64,000 nucleotides of DNA from JBFMDN01 sp040753915 (lineage in GTDB: Bacteria > Desulfobacterota > Desulfomonilia > Desulfomonilales > Desulfomonilaceae). A program made the translations under genes and the position numbers. Position 1 is the stretch's first letter. Each line of letters opens with the position of its first letter. The notes below the pieces were generated by a model. It saw only the letters and a program-made list of their open reading frames with translations. It ran no database searches and was not told the origin of the DNA. Shown here piece by piece: positions 43,041 through 52,206 of this stretch. The stretch spans positions 1-64,000 of the forward strand of contig JBFMDN010000018.1 in NCBI GenBank assembly GCA_040753915.1. Direction: 5' to 3'.

Positions 43041-46000
43041 ATGAGCCGGCTCTTGGAGACGAGCGGAGATTTGACCAGGACCTTGGCAAACAGGAACAAG
43101 AGTGGCGGGCCCGCAAATGTCCGGAAAGGTCAGGGCGCGTCCGGGCGAAAACCGTGTGCGCAAGCTCCCTTGCGGATTCTTTGCGTTGAAGACGATCCCG
43201 GTTGCGCCCGGCTCATCCAAAGACACCTCGAGAGAATCGGCTATGAAGTCCATGTAGCCACAGATGGGGAGGAGGCAGTTTCGATGTGGGACGCGCATCG
43301 CTACGACCTCGTCACCGTGGACTACGACATACCGCGCAAAGACGGTCTCGAAGTGATCAAGAGCCTCGCCGCGCGGGAACCGCTTCCTACCATGATCATG
43401 ATCAGCGGGGCGGGGAATGAAAAAGTGGCGGTGGAGGCTCTCAGTCTCGGAGCTGCCGACTACCTGATCAAAGACACGGAGGCCGGCTACCTCGAGCTTC
43501 TGCCGTCGGTTATCCATCAAGCGCTCGAAAAGAGACGCGTCCTGAGTGAGAAGCTCCGCTCTGAAAGAGACCGAGACCGATTGATCCACGAGCTGCAATT
43601 GCGCCAGGCAGAGCTCGAGGCTCAGCGGGAAGAGCTCCGCAAATCCCACAGCGAGCTGGAGAAATGGGCCGCCCGATATGCAGATCTTTATGACAATCCC
43701 CCAGTGGGGTTCCTTACGCTAAACCGTGAAGGGGTAATCTTGGAGGGGAATCTCGCAGGAGCCCGAATCCTTGGCGCCGAACGTGATCTGCTGGTCGGTG
43801 AGAGCCTTTCTGCTTTCGTATGTCCCGACGATAGAGAGACGTATGTCAACCATTTGAAGAGAGCCATGGAATCAGGGGAGAGAGAACTGTGCGAAATTCG
43901 CCTCCTGTCCGATGGTAACCCCCTCGTCCTGCTGGACAGCAGACGATCCCTCGATGCGGAAGGAAAATACAGTCAGTGTCATATCGCAATTTCGGACGTG
44001 ACTCATTTCCGTCGAACCCAAAGAGCATTGCACGAAAGTGAAGAACGGTACCGCTCTCTCGTGGACCTCTCCCCCGACGGCATTATTGTGTACGATGAAA
44101 AGGGCATCATCATCTTTTCCAATCCGGCCGCCTGCGAAATACTCCGTTGCACTCCTGACGGCATGCTGGGAATCCCCATTTCTGACTTGGTTTCTCAGGA
44201 TAGCAAGGAAATAGAGATAAAGCGAATGCAGGAAGCGCTCGAGATTGGCACCATCCCGTCTTTCGTTGAAGAGAAATGGGTCAGGTTCGACGGTTCGACC
44301 GTTGACGTCGAGGTCGGCTCGGTTTCAATCGTGTACGACGGACTACCTGCATTCCAGACGGTTGTTCGAGACATAACCGAACGAAAGAACGCAGAGCGAG
44401 CCCTCCGACAGGGAGAGGAAAGGCTCGAATTGGTGCTGATGGGAGCCGACTTGGGATCCTGGGATTGCGATCTCCGATCGGGCACGGCGGTCTTCGATCA
44501 TCAATGGGCTAAAATGTTGGGCTATTCCCCAGAAGAGCTCGAAGCCAGCGTTGGGGCATGGATGTATCGTATCCATCCTGACGACGTTCCAGAAGTCGTG
44601 TCTGCACTAAAGGACCACCTTCTCGGAGCCACGCCGATCTTTGAAAGCGAGCACCGTCTCCGGACCAAGGGCGGCGAATGGAAGTGGTTCCTGAGTCGCG
44701 GCAAAATCGTGGAGCGGGACGAGCATGGTTGGCCCGTGCGAATGACGGGTACTCAACACGATGTCACGGAGCGCAAGCACGCGCAAGAATTGCTCGCTGA
44801 CCGTTCAAGAGAGCTTTCCGAGCGAGTTAAGGAGCTCAATTGTCTGTACGGGATCTCCAAGATAGTGGAGGATCCAAACGCTCCCCAGCATCGTATTCTC
44901 CAAGAGATTGCCAATCTCATCCCCACTGGATTTCGTTACCCCGATGTTGCGTGCGCCCGAATCAAAATTGACGGAGCTGAGTTCATTTCGGAGACGTTTC
45001 AGGATTCCCCCTGGGAGCTGCAAAGTCTCGTTGAAGTCAACGGGAAAAGCGAAGGAGTCGTCCAAGTACGGTATCTGGAAGAAAGACCAGAGGCCGATCG
45101 AGGCCCGTTCAGCAAAGAAGAGCAGCAGCTATTGGATGCCATTGCCGAACGATTGGGAAGAATCATTGAGCAATTTAGGGCCCGGATCGAGCTCAAAGAG
45201 AGTGAAGAACGGTTTCGAACGATCTTCGAGACCGCTATGGAATGCATGTTTCTCAAGGATCCTCATCTCCGGTTCACCCTGGTTAATCAGGCCACGGAAC
45301 GGCTCTTCGGAATGAAAGCGTCGGAAATCGTCGGACGTCGCTCGGAAGACATCTTTGACCAAGAGACAGCTCTCTACCTGAACCAGATAGATATGAGGGT
45401 GCTCGGAGGGGAAACCGTCGAGGAGGAGCGCATTGTCCCCATTCGAGGAGAGCCCCTCATCCTGCACCAAGTCCGAGCTCCTTTGCGTAACGCGCGGGGA
45501 GAGATCGTTGGATTGTGCGGGATAATGCGAAACGTCACCGAACGAAAGAAACTTGTTAGAGAGCCACATACGGCAACAGCAGAGGACTATCCATCCCCCG
45601 CGATGCACAGGACGCTGGAAAAGGCACGCATTGCTGCTGAAACCGACAGCATTGTTCTTCTTCAGGGAGAGAGCGGGAGCGGGAAGGACTATCTGGCTAG
45701 ATGGACTCACGACCACTCTCCACGTGCGGCAGGCCCCTTCTTCGCCATAAACTGTGCCGCAGTAGCCAAAGAGCTGGCCGAATCCGAGCTGTTCGGACAC
45801 GAAAGAGGGGCGTTCACAGGTGCCAACAGCCAGAAGAGGGGTCTCCTCGAGTTGGCAGAGGGCGGAACGATCTTGCTTAACGAAATCGGCGAGCTCGACC
45901 TCTCCGTCCAATCGAAGCTCTTAGCATTTCTCGACACGAGATCCTTTCTGCGCGTTGGTGGAGAGAAGCACGTGCGGGTGAACGCGCGCCTGATCGCCGC

Positions 46001-46628
46001 GAGTCACAGAGATCTCCACGTGGAAGTAGAAGAGGGGCGCTTCCTGCGACCGCTCTTCTACCGGCTCAGCGTATTCCCCATCCAGGTTCCTCCTCTTCGG
46101 GAGCGGATCGAGGACCTACCTGTCCTTGTTCGAGACATTCTTTCCGGACTTGCGTCAGACATGCAGCTTTCTTCTATTCCGGAAATCGACTCCGGCCATA
46201 TTGCCGCCCTAGCCCGGTACCACTGGCCTGGTAACATTCGAGAGCTGCGCAACGTCTTGGAGCGTTCTCTCATCTTGTGGGAAGGGGGGAGATTCCATCT
46301 CGCTCTGCCCACAACGATTGAGTCACAGGAAGAGGTAGCTCCCATGCTCTTAACGGAAAACAGGAGGAACTTGGAGGACATTGTCAACGATGCCATAACC
46401 TTGGCATGCAAACAGGCGCTTGCGAAGGCAGGAGGTAACAAGACGGAGGCTGCGGAAATGCTCGGCATTTCTCGGGGAGCGTTTTACCGGTATTTGAAGC
46501 GGGTCGGGATCGAGTATGCTGACCGGACACAGGATCGCGCGCAATCGAGACACGGGAAACCCGGTCTGGATCGTGGCAACCGTGTTAGGGAAGAATGTGT
46601 CGCGGAATCGCGCACGGACAGCGGATGA
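43041..46628 (+). CDS. Multi-sensor REC-PAS-GAF sigma-54 activator
   Basis: A 1195-residue cytoplasmic regulator. In order: a receiver domain (about 43-165; phospho-Asp94 in VTVDYDIPRKDG, Lys144), a coiled-coil linker, PAS domains near 215-325, 335-450, 455-575 and 710-835, a GAF-like region near 590-705, an AAA+ sigma-54 domain (Walker A GESGSGKD near 876, GAFTGA near 923) and a Fis-type helix-turn-helix (NKTEAAEMLGISRGAFYRYL). Walker B reads GGTILLNEIGE, with Asn in place of the usual Asp, which may weaken ATP hydrolysis. Histidine kinase domains are absent, so sensing and RpoN activation are joined in one chain. ATG 43041 has AAGGA about 10 bases before it. Confidence 0.9.
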   Translation: MSRLLETSGDLTRTLANRNKSGGPANVRKGQGASGRKPCAQAPLRILCVEDDPGCARLIQRHLERIGYEVHVATDGEEAVSMWDAHRYDLVTVDYDIPRKDGLEVIKSLAAREPLPTMIMISGAGNEKVAVEALSLGAADYLIKDTEAGYLELLPSVIHQALEKRRVLSEKLRSERDRDRLIHELQLRQAELEAQREELRKSHSELEKWAARYADLYDNPPVGFLTLNREGVILEGNLAGARILGAERDLLVGESLSAFVCPDDRETYVNHLKRAMESGERELCEIRLLSDGNPLVLLDSRRSLDAEGKYSQCHIAISDVTHFRRTQRALHESEERYRSLVDLSPDGIIVYDEKGIIIFSNPAACEILRCTPDGMLGIPISDLVSQDSKEIEIKRMQEALEIGTIPSFVEEKWVRFDGSTVDVEVGSVSIVYDGLPAFQTVVRDITERKNAERALRQGEERLELVLMGADLGSWDCDLRSGTAVFDHQWAKMLGYSPEELEASVGAWMYRIHPDDVPEVVSALKDHLLGATPIFESEHRLRTKGGEWKWFLSRGKIVERDEHGWPVRMTGTQHDVTERKHAQELLADRSRELSERVKELNCLYGISKIVEDPNAPQHRILQEIANLIPTGFRYPDVACARIKIDGAEFISETFQDSPWELQSLVEVNGKSEGVVQVRYLEERPEADRGPFSKEEQQLLDAIAERLGRIIEQFRARIELKESEERFRTIFETAMECMFLKDPHLRFTLVNQATERLFGMKASEIVGRRSEDIFDQETALYLNQIDMRVLGGETVEEERIVPIRGEPLILHQVRAPLRNARGEIVGLCGIMRNVTERKKLVREPHTATAEDYPSPAMHRTLEKARIAAETDSIVLLQGESGSGKDYLARWTHDHSPRAAGPFFAINCAAVAKELAESELFGHERGAFTGANSQKRGLLELAEGGTILLNEIGELDLSVQSKLLAFLDTRSFLRVGGEKHVRVNARLIAASHRDLHVEVEEGRFLRPLFYRLSVFPIQVPPLRERIEDLPVLVRDILSGLASDMQLSSIPEIDSGHIAALARYHWPGNIRELRNVLERSLILWEGGRFHLALPTTIESQEEVAPMLLTENRRNLEDIVNDAITLACKQALAKAGGNKTEAAEMLGISRGAFYRYLKRVGIEYADRTQDRAQSRHGKPGLDRGNRVREECVAESRTDSG

Positions 46629-46927
46629 TGGGCGCGCGTCCCTCGATTCTCGCGAGAAATCGGCCTGTAAGTACTCGTAATTCGCTTCGCTTATTATTCT
46701 CGGACGTCGGTTATCCGTGGCATAGGAATTGCTAATCCTTTGGCAGTGTCGTCGCATGGTTGGGCAGCCGGGAAATCCTTCATCAACTCAGTGAGGAAGA
46801 CGACAGCATCGGGATTCGGCACCGACCCGTGCAGGGTTAATGTGCCGAAAGGCTGGACGTTTTAGACCAAGTTACGTGGGATCAAACCCTAGAGGGAAAT
46901 CTCTCAACTTTCTGATTTCGCAACGAG
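46629..46927. other. Gap of 299 bases, no gene seen
   Basis: A short imperfect palindrome CGATTCTCGCGAGAAATCG occurs at 46643-46661, just after the regulator gene; otherwise nothing was recognised. Confidence 0.4.
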
Positions 46928-46936
46928 GTGAGAGTT

Positions 46937-47176
46937 GTGGAATTAAAGAAACAGATTGAATCGTTGATCGAAGCAGGGCGGAATGCACTGCAGAGGGGGT
47001 TCGACGAAAGGGCTTTCCTGATGTGGAGGCAGAGAGCTATCGATTGTCTCGCGGTCCTGTTCGGCAAAGATCACCACTATACCCATTATTTCAAGACTCG
47101 CATTGTGCGCGCCGAGGCAATCGACATTCTGGCCGGAGTCGGAGTACTCACGGCAGCCCGGATGGCCGTGCCGTGA
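46937..47176 (+). CDS. Small hypothetical helical protein
   Basis: A 79-residue protein starting at GTG 46937 (an alternative GTG lies at 46928; ACGAGG is upstream). It reads as two amphipathic helices, ELKKQIESLIEAGRNALQR and MWRQRAIDCLAVLFGK, followed by a KDHHYTHYF segment. No family was recognised. It lies 174 bases upstream of the histidine kinase gene in the same direction. Confidence 0.5.
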   Translation: MELKKQIESLIEAGRNALQRGFDERAFLMWRQRAIDCLAVLFGKDHHYTHYFKTRIVRAEAIDILAGVGVLTAARMAVP

Positions 47177-47350
47177 TGGCCGCTCCCTCGGTGAAGCCCG
47201 AATTCTACGGAGGGGCGAGGGCCCCCCGTAGATCAACATGGAGAGAAAACGGATCTCGTATCTTCCGGCACGGGAGCGGAGGAGTGCGACGACTGCATCG
47301 CACGGCGTGGCTACAGCAAACCGGCGGCCACCAAAGACAAGGACTGGCAC

Positions 47351-48514
47351 ATGGTTGCTCAAAGCACCGGCAGAGGCAAGATCTTCATTCTTCACTGGAA
47401 CATCAGAATCGGTCGATTCTTGGAAGGTGTCCTCAGAAAGGGGTTCTTTGTCTACGTTTCCAGTGATCCCACGGACGCAGTGTCTCGACTCGAGGAGAAC
47501 CCACCGGACCTCGTTTTGTGCCACCCGGACTGCCTGACACCCGGAATTCGAGAGTCGGTCCGTGCTTTGGCCGGTGAGATTTCACTGGGCCTTCCTGTGA
47601 TTCTGGTGACGGATGACCCTGTCCACGCACCCGTCTGTCCCGAACGCATGCCAGGTCCGGTTGTTGACTGCATAGACAGGTCCACTCCCCCTTCCCTCCT
47701 CAAGTGGAAGGTCACCAAATGGGTTGAGCTCAAGCGCGAGGTAAGCCAACTCCGTGACTCAAAAGTACGGGCGCTGGAATCTTTAAGCAGGCTTGAATGC
47801 CGAACCCAGATGTTTCTCCACGATTTTAAGTCGCCTCTCATCGCTATACGTGGATTCGTCAACCGGTTAAGAAGACTCCTTTCAAGCCTGCCAGAGGACC
47901 CACAGCGGGAGGCAACAATCCACAGTCTCGAGAAGGTCTGTCTTTCTCTCGAAGATTTCATTGCTGATTCGAAGAGAACGCTCGTCAAGGGCCCCACACC
48001 CGCTGACTATGAACCTATCGGCCTTGACCAGCTCGCACGTGAGGTAATCCAGCAGCACCAGGAAGACTTGGAAGAGCGGGGCATAACTGTGCGGTTGCAG
48101 GCTACCGGTTCAGGCGGGATGGTTCTCGGGAGAAAACAGAGGCTCAAGCAGGCCCTCGACAACCTCGTGGCCAACGCGATAAACCATATGAACAACCGTG
48201 TGGACCCCGCTATTGAGGTTAGGATAGTTGATAACGGTGAGCTCGTGCTTGCCTCGGTTTCCGACAATGGTGTGGGCGTCGCACCGGAGTTCCAGCAAAG
48301 AATCTATGAGCCCTATTTCCGCGTTTTGCCTCGGGAAAATGGCGAAGGTTCCGGATTGGGACTATCAATTGTCAAAGAAATCGTTGAGGCCCATCGAGGA
48401 AAGGTTTGGGTCGAATCGGAGCCCGGCAAAGGCTGCACGTTTTGCTTCTGTCTGCCGACTCTCACTTCACAAGTAGGCCATTCAGGAGGTCCCGAGATTG
48501 TTTCGGAGTCTTAA
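47351..48514 (+). CDS. Histidine kinase with degenerate N-terminal receiver
   Basis: A 387-residue soluble sensor kinase. Residues 10-125 have a receiver-like fold (KIFILHWNIRIGRFLEGVLR; DLVLCHPDCLTP), but the acidic pocket and phospho-acceptor Asp are replaced (LHWN, LVLCHPD), so this is a pseudo-receiver. The HisKA region has the phospho-accepting His in MFLHDFKSPLIAIRGF (near 157), and the HATPase domain shows the N box NLVANAINHM, G1 VSDNGVGVAPE and G2 GEGSGLGLSI. ATG 47351 lies after an AAGGA site. Its 3' end overlaps the histidine decarboxylase gene start by 17 bases, so the two are probably co-expressed. Its cognate regulator is not adjacent. Confidence 0.88.
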   Translation: MVAQSTGRGKIFILHWNIRIGRFLEGVLRKGFFVYVSSDPTDAVSRLEENPPDLVLCHPDCLTPGIRESVRALAGEISLGLPVILVTDDPVHAPVCPERMPGPVVDCIDRSTPPSLLKWKVTKWVELKREVSQLRDSKVRALESLSRLECRTQMFLHDFKSPLIAIRGFVNRLRRLLSSLPEDPQREATIHSLEKVCLSLEDFIADSKRTLVKGPTPADYEPIGLDQLAREVIQQHQEDLEERGITVRLQATGSGGMVLGRKQRLKQALDNLVANAINHMNNRVDPAIEVRIVDNGELVLASVSDNGVGVAPEFQQRIYEPYFRVLPRENGEGSGLGLSIVKEIVEAHRGKVWVESEPGKGCTFCFCLPTLTSQVGHSGGPEIVSES

Positions 48515-49379
48515 GAGCACGGACGATCTCAAGAGAATACTGGCAGATGCAAGAAGTCCTTATGATTTCTACTGCGAGGGATTTGGGAACAATGATTCGA
48601 AGGGCTGCTACATTACGACCCCGATCATTGCTGCGGGAATGACAAGGGTAGACGGCTCCCGAAATCACTCTCTTGTTCTCGAACAAATTCAGGCCTTTGA
48701 CACCGCGGAGGCGGAAGGCGCGTACATAGGCCAGATCAACTTGTTCCAGATTTCGTCATTCTGTGGGCCTAACGGACTCATTTGGGGGCACGATGTGGCA
48801 CACTCCGACCCACAAGTAGTTCCCGCATTGGGAGAGAATCGCCCCCCCGGGTTTCATTCTGTATTTGAAGTGGAACCACTTCTCGAGGCGGGCAAGAGAC
48901 TCCTTGGCACGGCCAGGGAAAAGAGGTTCCCGATCATTCCCGGATCTCTGGTGCCTGCAGCATACAAGAGTTTGAGCGAAATGGGTCCTGCGACCCTGTT
49001 TGGCGGACTCGCCATCGGCGTGCCCGCAGAAAACAGGACATCTGCCGCGCTTTTCATGGAATATGTGGGGAGCACGCCGGGCCTTGCCCCTCAGAAGGAG
49101 GTAGCCCTCGAAAAGCAAAGAATTCTGACGGAATTGCTTTGGTCTGTCCTGGAGATCGGTGCGAACCACGATATCCAATTTGCAGCGATCTATGTGGGGG
49201 CCCGCGCACTCCATGTGGAGGAAAACCGCCTCGGATGCATCCTGGTTGCGGTTCCTTATCTGACCCTGGCGAGAGACGCCCTCACCCCTCTCCTTTGCGA
49301 AGCGGGTCACGAAACGACCATAGACCAATGGGAGTCTCTCGTGAGCAACCGCTTCTATCACTGTCGGATGCAAGGCTGA
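48498..49379 (+). CDS. hdcA: Pyruvoyl-dependent histidine decarboxylase proenzyme
   Basis: A 293-residue homologue of the pyruvoyl-type histidine decarboxylase known from lactobacilli and clostridia, which makes histamine and consumes a proton. The self-cleavage site is preserved: ISSFCGPNGLIWG, where Ser86-Ser87 would split into beta and alpha chains and Ser87 becomes the pyruvoyl group. Other conserved parts are AEAEGAYIGQIN, KRFPIIPGS, and ALFMEYVG with the catalytic Glu; the active-site Tyr62-Asp63 pair is Phe-Asp here. The start is TTG 48498, backed by a strong GGAGGT seven bases upstream and lying inside the kinase gene end. No transporter for histidine/histamine exchange is adjacent. 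Confidence 0.88.
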   Translation: MFRSLKSTDDLKRILADARSPYDFYCEGFGNNDSKGCYITTPIIAAGMTRVDGSRNHSLVLEQIQAFDTAEAEGAYIGQINLFQISSFCGPNGLIWGHDVAHSDPQVVPALGENRPPGFHSVFEVEPLLEAGKRLLGTAREKRFPIIPGSLVPAAYKSLSEMGPATLFGGLAIGVPAENRTSAALFMEYVGSTPGLAPQKEVALEKQRILTELLWSVLEIGANHDIQFAAIYVGARALHVEENRLGCILVAVPYLTLARDALTPLLCEAGHETTIDQWESLVSNRFYHCRMQG

Positions 49380-49983
49380 CAAGGTCCCCTGCCCCTTTCC
49401 GATCACCACTTCACCGCAGCGACTCCCCGTTCGTACCTCATGGATAGAGTGCCGTTCAGTTGGAATCACTCTTTTTATGCAACACCGAGAAATGCCAAGA
49501 CCGCAGCTCCTGGGGGTGCGGAACACGAGACAGGACTTTCAGCAAAGACCATAACTTCGCTCTGTGGGCCGCGCTGGCCCACCCTGAGGATCGATTTGCC
49601 GTTGAGCCCCATGGAGTGAATGATTGTATTGAGCGACTGATTTTTCTTGACATCATTGAAGGGCCGCGGTACTCTTCACCTCATACGATGACTGGATGAC
49701 CATCTGACACGATGTGCTGGCGCCCCCCCTGTCACACCCTGTCAGAATGACCCCCATGAACCTCGGCACCCTTGGCCCACTCCACATGTGGCGCACCGGG
49801 TGCATGTTGTCAGAAATGCGACCTCAGAATTACGGCACTCCTTCAAGGAAGGATGGTGCCGGGGCGGTATTGCCGGCAGTGTCCTCGCACCTCTTGCGAA
49901 CCGTCACACATTTCCGCCGCCGAGCGCCGGATTGTGACGTGCCGATTAGTCGGCGGATGCACCATCACTCAGCGGAGAGAATC
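49380..49983. other. Gap of 604 bases with a repeat copy
   Basis: Contains a repeat at 49462-49530 that recurs at 62551-62618. A frame extending from 49714 runs into the next gene but its first 90 codons look non-coding. No terminator with T-run was found after hdcA. Confidence 0.45.
49462..49530. repeat. Dispersed repeat flanking the catabolic cluster, left copy
   Basis: GGAATCACT starts a block of about 68 bases ending in GCAGCTCCTGGGGGTGCGGA that is repeated with substitutions at 62551-62618. The two copies bracket the cluster at 49984-62298 in direct orientation. Confidence 0.55.
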
Positions 49984-50424
49984 ATGAGATATTTCACTGG
50001 TGGCACTGTTGATCGGGTAATCATCGTTTCTTTGACCCCCGGGGATCTTTTCCTGGAAAGCCTTGAAGAGATCATAAAGGCGGAGAACATCGATACCGCT
50101 GTTGTAACCTCGGGAATCGGGTCCTTTCGGAAGTTCCGGTACCACACGATCACCTGGACCGGAATGCCGCCTAAAGATCGATTCTACGATATCGAAGGCC
50201 CCATAGAGATAGGCGGTATTCAGGGAATGATCGTCGGCGGAGAGCCCCACCTTCATATCACCTTTAATAATTGTGAAACGGGTGAGTGCTCCACCGGGCA
50301 CATCGAGCACGGCTGCGAGGTGTGTTACCTAGTGGAGCTCTTCATTGAAGTAATCAAGGGTGTTCACCTCAAGAAGGACAAGGATCCCGACAACCCGGGC
50401 GTGGTGGCATTGGTGCCCAAATAG
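49984..50424 (+). CDS. PPC (DUF296) domain protein
   Basis: A 146-residue protein consisting of a PPC/PCC domain (plant and prokaryote conserved; DUF296), a trimer-forming fold seen fused to AT-hooks in plants and alone in bacteria. Matching segments are RVIIVSLTPGDLFLESLEEI, AVVTSGIGSFRKFRYH, and GEPHLHITFNN with the conserved histidines, and ELFIEVIKG at the end. ATG 49984 has a GGAGAG site. Function of bacterial stand-alone PPC proteins is not established. It is the first gene of the plus-strand catabolic cluster, 26 bases before the PanB-like gene. Confidence 0.82.
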   Translation: MRYFTGGTVDRVIIVSLTPGDLFLESLEEIIKAENIDTAVVTSGIGSFRKFRYHTITWTGMPPKDRFYDIEGPIEIGGIQGMIVGGEPHLHITFNNCETGECSTGHIEHGCEVCYLVELFIEVIKGVHLKKDKDPDNPGVVALVPK

Positions 50425-50450
50425 TCGATGCCCGTTCCGGAGAAATAAGA

Positions 50451-51290
50451 ATGAAAAAGACCAGATTCGATCTTCAACGGATGAAGCAGGCCGGGGAGAA
50501 GGCCGCATGGATAACTGCATACGATTACCCCACCGCCCTGTTGGCTGAAAAAGCCGGCATGGACTTGATTCTGGTGGGAGATTCCCTGGGCATGTGCGTT
50601 TACGGCTATCGGGGGACCATGCCGGTGACCATGGAGCAGTGCATTGTCCATAGTGAGGCTGTTCGCCGTGCCGCTCCCAACACCTTTGTCATCGGAGACA
50701 TGCCCTTTCTTTCGTACCAGACCACCGTTCCGGACGCGGTATTCAACGCGGGCCGCTTCCACAAGGAAGCGGACGTGGATGCCGTGAAACTGGAAGGAGG
50801 ACGCCGCGTGGTGCCACAGATCCAGGCGATCGCGGATGGAGGCATGCTGGTTATGGGGCACATCGGCTTGACCCCGCAGAGCTCAGGTCAACTCGGTGGA
50901 TTCAAGGCGCAAGGCCGGACTGCAGAAACTGCCCTTGAGTTGCTCGACGACGCCAAGGCGATTGAGACCGCGGGTGCCTTTGCTCTGCTCGTGGAAGCCG
51001 TCCCCCCGGAAGTGTGCGGCATCATACGGGATGCGCTAAGCATACCGGTCTACAGCATCGGTGCCGGCGCTGAAGCGGATGGACAGCTCATGATAGTGAG
51101 CGACCTGCTTGGGATCTTCCAGGCGTTCACTCCCAAATTCGTCAAGAAATACGCCAACCTGGGACAAGCTATGGAAGATGCTTTTACGGAATACATCGAG
51201 GAAGTGCGCAGCGGAGCCTTCCCTGCACCGGAGCATACGTACCGCATGGTGGAAGGAGAGCTGGAAAAGCTCAAGCAAAGGCTGCCATAG
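50451..51290 (+). CDS. panB: PanB-like ketopantoate hydroxymethyltransferase family enzyme
   Basis: A 279-residue PanB-family TIM-barrel. PanB adds a hydroxymethyl group from methylene-tetrahydrofolate to 2-oxoisovalerate for pantothenate synthesis, using Mg2+. Conserved segments include ITAYDYPTALLAEKAG, DLILVGDSLGM, GDMPFLSYQ, AVKLEGG, GHIGLTPQS with the catalytic region, and the C-terminal YSIGAGAEADGQ (GIGAG in classical PanB, with Ser here). Other pan genes are absent, and the gene lies in a catabolic-type cluster, so a retro-aldol or lyase role on a related branched acid is possible. The length is normal. ATG 50451 has GGAGA seven bases upstream. Confidence 0.85.
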   Translation: MKKTRFDLQRMKQAGEKAAWITAYDYPTALLAEKAGMDLILVGDSLGMCVYGYRGTMPVTMEQCIVHSEAVRRAAPNTFVIGDMPFLSYQTTVPDAVFNAGRFHKEADVDAVKLEGGRRVVPQIQAIADGGMLVMGHIGLTPQSSGQLGGFKAQGRTAETALELLDDAKAIETAGAFALLVEAVPPEVCGIIRDALSIPVYSIGAGAEADGQLMIVSDLLGIFQAFTPKFVKKYANLGQAMEDAFTEYIEEVRSGAFPAPEHTYRMVEGELEKLKQRLP

Positions 51291-51442
51291 CCTCCGGGAA
51301 ACATGGCTGCACGTTGTCTGCGGCAACGGGTTGGTATGACGCCTGGGCTGCAGAGCCGGCAACGTCCCATCCTTTTCAATGAATACGTCACCAGGCGTGC
51401 GGCCCGAAATGCCGGATCGCGCAACAGAGGAGATGCTGGACC

Positions 51443-52195
51443 ATGGAAATCGATAGCGAAAAATGCACCGGGTGTGGTCGTTGCCTCGTGTACTGCCCCG
51501 TTGAGGCCATAAGCATGAAGAACCGCGAGAAGCCTGTAGTGATTCAGGGAAAAGAGCGAACGAAGGTTTCCGTTATCGACTTGGATGCGTGCGCGGAATG
51601 CGGGGTGTGCCTGCGATCTGCCCGATGTCCCGCCGGCGCCATTTTCCAGCAGGAGCTGAGGTACCCGCGCACGATCAGAAGCCTCATGAGTGATGTATTG
51701 ACCATTGCCGAAGAGTCCCAGATTTCCGGAAGGGGCACGGAGGAGATGAAGACCAATGAGGTTACCGGGCGTTTCAAGCGGGGGATGGTCGGCGTTGCCA
51801 TCGAGGTAGGAAGGCCGATAACCGGGACCAGGTTGTTCGATGTGGAAAAGATTGCCATGGCCGTCTCGGCGCTTGATGTGGAATTTGAGCCGTGCAATCC
51901 GGTGACCAGCATGATGGCCGATGCCAAGAGAGGTAAATTCAAGGATGAACTTTTGAACGAGAAGGTACTTTCAGCCATCGTGGAGTTCGGCATCAAGACC
52001 GAACAGCTTCCGGATCTGTTTAATATCCTGGAGAAATCCAGTCGAGAGATCGATTCGGTTTTCAGTCTGGACATTGCCTGTCGATTAGATCCGGACGGCT
52101 CCAATCCGACCGCTCCCTATATTGAAGCCTCCGGGCTGTGGGTGGCGCCCAACGGCAAAACCAATGTCGGTCTGGGAAGACCTTTGGCGGAATAG
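51443..52195 (+). CDS. Protein with two ferredoxin-type clusters and an unrecognised C-terminal domain
   Basis: A 250-residue protein. Residues 1-75 hold a two-cluster ferredoxin-like domain: CTGCGRCLVYC (8-18) and CAECGVC...CPAG (50-65). The remaining 170 residues (GRGTEEMKTNEVTGRFKRGM, EPCNPVTSMMADAKRGKFKD and IEASGLWVAPNGKTNVGLG) belong to no family I can name with certainty. The cysteine set suggests electron transfer to or from a reductase. The next gene begins 12 bases later and is probably its partner. The order within a cluster containing a molybdenum hydroxylase and a beta-hydroxyacid dehydrogenase is like that of nicotinate-fermentation genes, where a ferredoxin-domain 6-hydroxynicotinate reductase acts; this is only a parallel. 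Confidence 0.7.
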   Translation: MEIDSEKCTGCGRCLVYCPVEAISMKNREKPVVIQGKERTKVSVIDLDACAECGVCLRSARCPAGAIFQQELRYPRTIRSLMSDVLTIAEESQISGRGTEEMKTNEVTGRFKRGMVGVAIEVGRPITGTRLFDVEKIAMAVSALDVEFEPCNPVTSMMADAKRGKFKDELLNEKVLSAIVEFGIKTEQLPDLFNILEKSSREIDSVFSLDIACRLDPDGSNPTAPYIEASGLWVAPNGKTNVGLGRPLAE

Positions 52196-52206
52196 GACGT
52201 ACTGGC

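Noticed and set aside
49714..49983. N-terminal extension of the PPC-domain gene
   Set aside because: The 90 extra codons look non-coding and a proper ribosome site precedes ATG 49984.
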